Below, in pieces: positions 57,891-64,000 of a DNA stretch of 64,000 bases. Each line of letters opens with the position of its first letter. Position 1 is the first letter of the stretch. This DNA comes from Colocasia esculenta (taxonomy: Eukaryota; Streptophyta; Magnoliopsida; Alismatales; Araceae). Below the pieces are notes generated by a model that made no database searches, was not told where the DNA came from, and saw only the letters and a program-made list of their open reading frames with translations. The stretch is from contig CM024766.1 of the NCBI GenBank assembly GCA_014218235.1, positions 64,779,207 to 64,843,206 on the forward strand, given 5' to 3'. A program made the position numbers and the translations under genes.

Positions 57891-59109
57891 CTATTTTCTG
57901 GATGCATCATACGAGAGAACCCCATCTGACCATAACAATTTCTGCTCATCAATCAACGGTCTGGGATATATGTCTATATTTTTTCCTTGACTTTTTGGAC
58001 CAGGAATCAGCAATGAAAGGAAGAGATTCTCACGCTTCATGCACATGCCTGGCGGAAGGTTATACGGTGATAGGAATACTGGCCAACATGAGTAAGATGC
58101 CCCCATGCCTCCGAATGGATTGAAGCCGTCTGTACATAAACCCAGACGCACGTTGCGTGGATCCCTTGAGAAGTAAGGATGAGTACGGCTAAAATGAGCC
58201 CAAGCTTCGCCATCGGCAGGATGACTGATTTCACCATCATCACGACGAACTCTTTCCGCATGCCAAGTCATATGTCCAGCTGTCTTCGGGGATATGAATA
58301 GCCACTGCAATCTGGGTGTGATCGGAAAGTACCGCAGTGACTTATATGGAACATCCTTCTGCTTTGATTTGTCTCCTCTCTTAGGCTTGGATCTATCATG
58401 CTTATAGATACAACATGATGTCTTATCTGCATCATCTTTTAGTACAACATACAATGATTAGGACATGCATTAATTTTCATAAAACCAAGTCCCATATCAT
58501 TCACCATCTTCTTCGCAAGGTAAAATCATCGGGCAACCTCTTTTATTGAGGAACCATACTCTTGACGAGTAAGAGAAGATGATCAAAACAACTCTCGCTC
58601 ATATGAAATTTAGACTTTAAATTCAGTAACTGCGACAATGTAGACAACGTGTTATGCTTCTCACAACCATCCCATAATGGCTCATCAGCATCTCGAAGTA
58701 TCTGATAAAATCTCTGAGTTGTATTATTTGACACTTTTTCATTTGTTTGGTCATCATGAATATTGAACTCCGGACCAGCAGCATCGACAACCATGTCTAC
58801 GTACGTACTTGTGGAGGCAAAGTTGGCCGGTTCATATGACTGGATATTAAACTCACCATGAGACGACCATAACTCATAATGGGCAACAAATCCTCTCGTA
58901 TACAAATGATGCTGCACATCCCATGTCGATATCCACTTTCTGTTCTTACAAGCGAACATGGACATCGGATGTTACCCCATCAGATCAACTGCTACTGATG
59001 AATTCCTCAATGAAAATCGAATGAAACTATCAACTCCGTCTTTAAACTCCTCTGTCACAACTCCATTAACTATTCCACGGTACATCCATGACCGATTCTC
59101 ATACGACAT
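57891..59109 (-). pseudogene. N-terminal part of CACTA B TNP2
   Basis: The start ATG at 59109 gives MSYENRSWMYRGIVNG and EEFKDGVDSFIRFS, a Transpos_assoc domain. The zinc-binding middle is damaged by a frameshift near 58970, then WDVQHHLYTRGFVAHYELW resumes. A TNP2 core follows in the frame 58454-57891: FPITPRLQWLFISPKTA, NVRLGLCTDGFNPFGGMG, YNLPPGMCMKRE and LIPGPKSQGKNIDIYPRPL. Between them SLSQLLNLKSKFHMSESCFD matches the TNP2 linker. Relative to CACTA A this copy retains the C-terminal half of TNP2 but is frameshifted. Confidence 0.87.
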
Positions 59110-59209
59110 TTTCCTACACAAATTAATGTCATGTCACGAGTTAAAACCCAACTCACCCTCACATCATTCGAGTAAGTCAAAATGAATAGGTAGAACATAA
59201 TAATTAGAT

Positions 59210-62080
59210 TATCATTTTTTACCCATCCATGAATATTTGATCGCACTCAAACGGTCATTTACTATATGTTTGTACAGTTTGCTAAAAATTTCGGCAGCAT
59301 CTCTCCACACCTCTCCGATATACCAAAAATATTTATTGATTAAGAAAATTTCACTTATTTCTAAGTGGCTAATAAAATATTTGTAATCACGGGGAATGTG
59401 CACCCCAAAACATGCGATAGGATATTACATCTAATAGCATCGAAATAAGGATGTGATCACCACCTAACTAGTTGCCGTATAAGAGAATGAAAAGGGGCTA
59501 ACTAAGCTAGGAAAAGGAAGAGAGAACGGGGCACTAACCTAAGATCGCGACAGGCGACCCCGTCGCGATGGGTCTGATGTCGCGACGTCCTAACAGGGCG
59601 CGTCAATGTTATCACGTCGCCCTCTCTAGCCGCGTTCTCTGCAGTGCGGGAGAAGTTGGTGTGGACCTTCTTCCTGTCCTCCGGCCGGCCAGAGGACAAG
59701 AGCTGCTCATGGGACTTTGCTTGAATACCTGCCAAAACCACGAAGAAAAGAAATAAAACCCTGTTAGAATGCGTTAAGTGTAGTAACTCTTCAAAAATGA
59801 AAGAGAAATGTGAAGCATGGAGGGGACGAACCTGGGGGTGGTTTTTAAACCCCTAGGGTGCATGGAAAACGTAGGATGGAAATGGGGAATGCATCCTAAC
59901 TAGAAGAAAATAACAAACTGCATGAGAAATAAGAAGAGGAAAGGAGGAAGAAGGGGCCCCAAAGGGACGACTTTCTGGCGTTGTGCAGTGTCCTTGGGTC
60001 GTGCAGATGTCGTGGATGAAGTGGGAGCCGCCCTCCTCACACACAAAGCTCCATGGATGAAGAGATGTGTAAGGCTTGATGTGGAGAATGTGAAGAAAAT
60101 GAGAGGAAAGGGGGGCTACGGGCTAAGTGTAGGTCACATAAAATTTCGGCAGCCCTTTGGGGTGAAAAATAGGGCTCTCCCCGCTCTGAAGGAAATGCCT
60201 TGCTTTTATAGACCAAAGAGAGAAAATAATCTCATTTTCATGATAAAATACCCAAGTAAAGGATAAATGTCATTAATTCCGTGGGTGAGAGTCCAAAGGG
60301 GTGCTCAAGGAGTCCCACAATCCCAAGATGCGCTCAGGAAGTTGGGGGGTTGCTTGGGGATAAATGCAAAGGCCATGAGAGGATAAATAGGAGGTGGTTG
60401 CGGAGGCTAGCGCATGTGGCTGTTGTCGCGATGGGTCGTAGGGGCGCGACAGGGACTAACTCGACGACCAAGAAGGGGCTCGATAGCAAGGCCACATGCA
60501 TGGGCTTTCGCGACGGCCAAGGGGGGCGCAACAAGACTAACACGGCACCCCGACCCACCACGTTAATAAAAATTGATTATTCTTGAATTATTAACCAATC
60601 AAATGGAAGAATAATGGGCATTTAAGGCTCAAGGACTCTTTTAAGAGATAATGGACGGGATATCACGAAAATTGGGCTGTTAATGGGCTTAAAGCAAGGC
60701 TAATGGTGGGCTCAATGCGAATGACCAACTTGGGGCTCATTAAGATAACAAGAAATGTGGTTCGACTTGTAGGCCAGAATCGGGTGTCTACAGATTGCCC
60801 CTCCTTGGCTTCCACTTTGCAGGGGAGTGAAGCGGAAGTGAAGCGGACGTGTCATGAAGTGACGACGGAGTGGAGATGATGCGGAGTGGACTGAAAAGTG
60901 GGAGCCAAGGTAAACAGACACCCGATCTAACCAACAAGCACCTGGAATCTTCGTGAAAGCCCCGAGTTAGTTGCTCGAGCAGAATGCAAGGAAAACGCAA
61001 GTCTGGACGAGGAAAGAAAAGAAAAGGATGATCAACCCCTCGATTGAGAGGTACCCTAGCCGATTGGCCTGCATGTTTCATTTTGGAGGGACATGTGCGT
61101 ACCAGGCAGGTAACTCATGACTCTGTCCTGGGAGCGGTTTGCAACCAAAACGGATCAAAAGAAATAATGATGAAATTGTATAGAGAATCCAGGCAGGGAA
61201 ATTCTCGACAAACTGACAAAAACAACTCACTCAGAGGTAGAACTTCCGATTTGGAGTGGAATAGGATTTCTTGTTTCAGAATATGAGGAATGGTTGGGCA
61301 CTCAACAAGGGCTTACCATTAGCCAGGGATGAGATGTGAAAGCTCAAAGTCCTACATGATGCATGCTGGGCTAAAGAAAAGAAATCATTAAATCAAATGC
61401 AAAGAAAAGGAGAAAATAGAAAATATATCAAGGATAATATTGCTAAACCAGACAATAATGGGTCGAGAGTCTTCCTACAACCGCTGTGCAAGATAGAGTC
61501 CATCGTTCCCAAACTTACCTGACTTAACAGCCTATCCAACGATTAACAATGTGCACCTAGATCATCACTGTTTTTGGTAAAGGGGAACTCAAATCCCAGA
61601 ACACATTGAGAACCAGCTGGTCCTTGAAATGATATAATAAGTAGAATACCATATAGTAATGCAAGGGAATAGGGATAGAAACACTTACCTGAACTTACCT
61701 GTGAAGTCCCATTTTTGTGATTTTCTGATTTTCTGATTTTTTGTGATTTTTCTGACGAATAATCAAAGCAAACAAACATGACAACGGTAAAAATATATAC
61801 ATTCACACAAATGAAAAATCATAAACAAACAATGTATAGACATAACAGACCGAAACGCGATACACCTGGGGGTCGCAACAGGGTCGTGACACCCTTGGTG
61901 GTCGCAACCGTAACGCGACGCATCACGGCGTCGCGACACCAGTCATGGGATAAAGATGGAAAAATCCGATCTTATCCTTATCTAAACCTACCTAGACCTC
62001 TCCTAGGACTCTTAAACCTAGCCCACTGTGACTCAAACACCTAGGTACGGGATTGGGATGGACTTGCTACCCTAGAGCTC
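59210..62080. other. Retroelement-like region without recognisable domains
   Basis: Phrases such as AAATTTCGGCAGCATCTCTCC (59287-59305) resemble gypsy LTR sequence. Clusters of GTCGCGAC-type words occur at 59540-59640, 60420-60560 and 61850-61950. CGGGTGTCTACA at 60780-60791 resembles the 3' end of some plant gypsy LTRs, but no standard primer-binding site follows. No gag or pol domain is visible. The most economical reading is an LTR plus leader of a gypsy-like element whose ORF-like gene starts at 62164. Confidence 0.4.
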
Positions 62081-62088
62081 TATAAATA
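62081..62088 (+). promoter_or_regulatory. TATA box and pyrimidine leader upstream of the 62164 gene
   Basis: TATAAATA is followed by a CT-rich leader (TTTCTCTCTCTCTCTCATCC, 62119-62138) and then ATG at 62164, 83 bp from the TATA start. This is a conventional plant Pol II core-promoter layout. Confidence 0.6.
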
Positions 62089-62163
62089 GGGCTGTAGGAA
62101 TCTCCAATTCGCAGCTTTCTCTCTCTCTCTCATCCTCTTTCTCAATTTTCTCTCTCCTCAGCC

Positions 62164-63615
62164 ATGAAGAGATCTTTCTCTATTTTCCAGTCTGATATCA
62201 AGCCCTATGCAAGCCCCAAGGCGGCCCGAGTGTCCCACGTCGAACTACAGTGTCTCTCCTTCGTGCGTGGGCATATTTGTGCAAGGCCAGAACTCAAAGT
62301 AAGTGCACATTCTCTTTCTTCTAGTTATTCTTTCTCTTCATGCTCTTCTTCTTCTTCCTCTCCTCCTACTGCTACCAACCCTCTTTTCTTTTCTCTTCTG
62401 CTATTCCAGATCCTCCCGGGCCATAGGAGGTTCTCCAAAGTCCCGTGGTTGGCGCCCATGATCGATATGCTCCCTTTGGCTTCTACCCATCACCTACGTG
62501 AGTGGGGGCTCACGACTGTGCTCACATTGGCGAAGCAATACCACCAGATCATGCACGTGTGGGACAGCATCACTGCATTGGCGGAGCTGTGGCATCCCCA
62601 TACGCACACGTTCATCTTCCCCGGGTTCGAAGCCACCATCCTATTAGAAGAACTTGAGCTGATGTTGGGTCTCCCTAAGTACAAGAGGGGAGAGGAGCAT
62701 GCTCTTTCCTACACTATGACTCCAATTGATGCGTGGAGCATACTCGGGGAGATCACCACTAAGAAGACAGATCTCTGCAGCATGACTAGCCAGAGCCATG
62801 TCCATCTCCTTCCCATCTCCCAGAGGGTTGTGTCCTAGTGCAAGCGCAAGACTGGGAACCACCTTGCTATAGCCAAAGTCACCGCCATCTGCATCTGCGG
62901 CGTTATTCTCTTCTCGGCAGAAGACGGTGCCATCTCGTTCCCCAACCTGTGCATAATCGACTCCGTATCCGAAGGTATGAACATTGCATAGGCCGTCCTT
63001 GGTTATCTCTACGCTGGACTATCTTCTGCAGCCACCGGAGGCCCTTTCTATGGTTCTGTCATCGCCCTCGAGCTCTGGATGGGGATGCACATTCAATTCC
63101 GGGCGATGGACAACCTTTTTACTGAGTGCAAGAGCATGCTGCATCATCCACTGGCTTTTATGGGTGCACCCCTCTACATGACACCAGATGCGTGGTGCAA
63201 GACGACACAAGTGAAAGGGCTGAAAGGATGGCGCGATTACTTCAAGACAATGATGGTGGCGGAATTCGACATGCGCCCACGCTTCCTCCATAACAAGATG
63301 ATCTGCCTACCACAGCGCCCCGGGTTAGCATTACGACTTTTGGGCAATGAAGCATTGGTCCACTACAACCCGGACCGCTGCTACCTTCAGTATGGTGTTG
63401 CACGCACAGTGGTGCCTCTGCTCTCTCACTACCCGCCCATTCAGGAATGGAAGAGGAATAATGATCAAGATGAGCGGGAAGTGTGGAGCGCCATCGTCCA
63501 CTGGGAAGGGTGCGCCACGAGTCTCCTTTAGGCGGAGGTGGTGGAGGACGAGGACGTGACCCGAGAGTACCTCGAGGCATTGAAGAGGGTTCGTCCAGCT
63601 ACACCGGGAGCTTGA
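62164..63615 (+). pseudogene. Plant mobile domain / DUF7745-like gene with an intron and three TAG stops
   Basis: Exon 1 runs 62164-62298 (MKRSFSIFQ...PELK). A probable intron follows at 62299-62409 (GTAAGT donor, CTATTCCAG acceptor, 111 bp). Exon 2 runs to TGA at 63613-63615. It has ITALAELWHPHTHTFIFPGF and LELMLGLPKY, then IAKVTAICICGVILFSAEDG, AVLGYLYAGL, VIALELWMGMHI and LVHYNPDRCYLQYGVARTVV. This is the layout of the plant mobile domain (MAIN-like) and DUF7745 families, whose molecular role is poorly known and which often travel with transposons. TAG codons at 62836, about 62989 and 63529 lie in the same frame. Without the intron call the first part reads through as a Ser/Phe-rich stretch. 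Confidence 0.62.
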
Positions 63616-64000
63616 GATTGATTAGATTGATGAAGGCATTGTATCAGATGGTAATTAGGGTAGAAAAGAGCACTTGATTGATTGTAGGGATAATTAGGCA
63701 ATGTAATGAATGATTTGACTGAATAAAATCAGGCTTTTACTCAGATTGCGCAAGCTCTGTTGATATCGCGACCCCCATGGAGGACGCCTCAACGTCGCGA
63801 CGGGGTGGGGGGTCGCGACACTGTCACGACCCACCTAGCCGTCACGACACGGACGCGACGTCCATGGATGTCGCGACCTCAACTGAGGGTTCAAAAATGC
63901 AAAGCCCTCTCTTTCTCCCTCCCACGCATTCAAAAATTGCAAACTCCGACGATTTCCCCCTTGGCGCTTCTCGGCTCACTCTGTACCCTCTCTCTCACGC
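63616..64000. other. Downstream DNA with a dense GTCGCGAC cluster, window end
   Basis: After the gene, AT-rich DNA with GAATAAAATCAGGC (63720-63734; a possible AATAAA polyadenylation signal) leads to a dense cluster of TCGCGACC/GTCACGAC words at 63757-63880. CT-rich sequence (CCCTCTCTTTCTCCCTCCC) follows up to the window end. Nothing coding was recognised. Confidence 0.5.

Larger units (their letters stand above)
46712..59200 (-). mobile_element. CACTA (En/Spm) transposon B, large and interrupted
   Basis: The 3' terminus at 46712 reads CACAACAAGAAAAAGTGGG, close to the common CACTACAAGAAAA end with one changed base. About 400 bp of subterminal CCGACGGA/CGTCGGAA repeats follow. On the minus strand a TNP2 gene (59109 down to about 53290) is followed by a Transposase_24-like gene (about 53170 down to 47339). 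The 5' terminus was not found; similarity stops shortly above 59109, where other repeat sequence begins. Insertions include MITE 2 (47585-48092) and a gypsy solo LTR (54487-56592). The element is defective. Confidence 0.88.

Overview
The window is repeat-dense plant (angiosperm) nuclear DNA. It holds at least three LTR-retrotransposon lineages, two CACTA (En/Spm) DNA transposons, hAT-type MITEs, LINE-like remnants and tandem repeats. I see no intact conventional host gene. Nearly every recognisable coding region is broken by stops, frameshifts or deletions. The organisation suggests heterochromatin of a medium to large genome; I cannot name the species.

Layout. 1-1200 is an AT-rich tandem repeat, followed by unassigned DNA. 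3035-26983 is a three-level nest, proven by target-site duplications (TSDs). The outermost layer is a solo LTR (TSD AGTCA). A Sirevirus-type Ty1/copia element (3845-25205, TSD TGATT) inserted into it. A chromovirus-type Ty3/gypsy element (12057-20767, TSD TTTTT) then inserted into the Sirevirus env-like ORF. The solo LTR also carries a hAT MITE (26163-26604, TSD CCTGCTGA) with a tRNA-like module. 27247-30948 and 40072-43781 are about 97% identical direct copies of a 3.7-kb segment; each holds one end of a CACTA element, flanking DNA and a LINE-like relic. Between them lie a GC-rich fragment of a sugar-transporter gene, AT-rich DNA and a complete-ended CACTA element (34118-40742, TSD GGT) with TNP2, Ulp1-like and Transposase_24-like remnants on the minus strand. 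44791-46345 is a Sirevirus-like LTR in minus orientation.

46712 to about 59200 is a second, larger CACTA element on the minus strand. Its last long intron contains a 16-copy, roughly 180-bp satellite with a six-monomer higher-order repeat, itself interrupted by a second hAT MITE holding two convergent tRNA-like modules. A small exon in the same gene is tandemly triplicated, and a gypsy solo LTR (54487-56592) splits its TNP2 gene. From about 59400 to the end is sequence rich in GTCGCGAC-type words. It includes a TATA-driven, intron-containing but stop-broken gene of the plant-mobile-domain/DUF7745 kind (62164-63615).

How parts relate. The retroelements supply gag, protease, integrase, reverse transcriptase and RNase H remnants plus LTR promoters. 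The CACTA elements supply a TNP2 transposase and a Transposase_24-like accessory gene. The MITEs have no coding capacity and would need a hAT transposase from elsewhere. The most unusual items are the MITE-borne tRNA-like cassettes, the intron-borne higher-order satellite and the in-frame microexon triplication.
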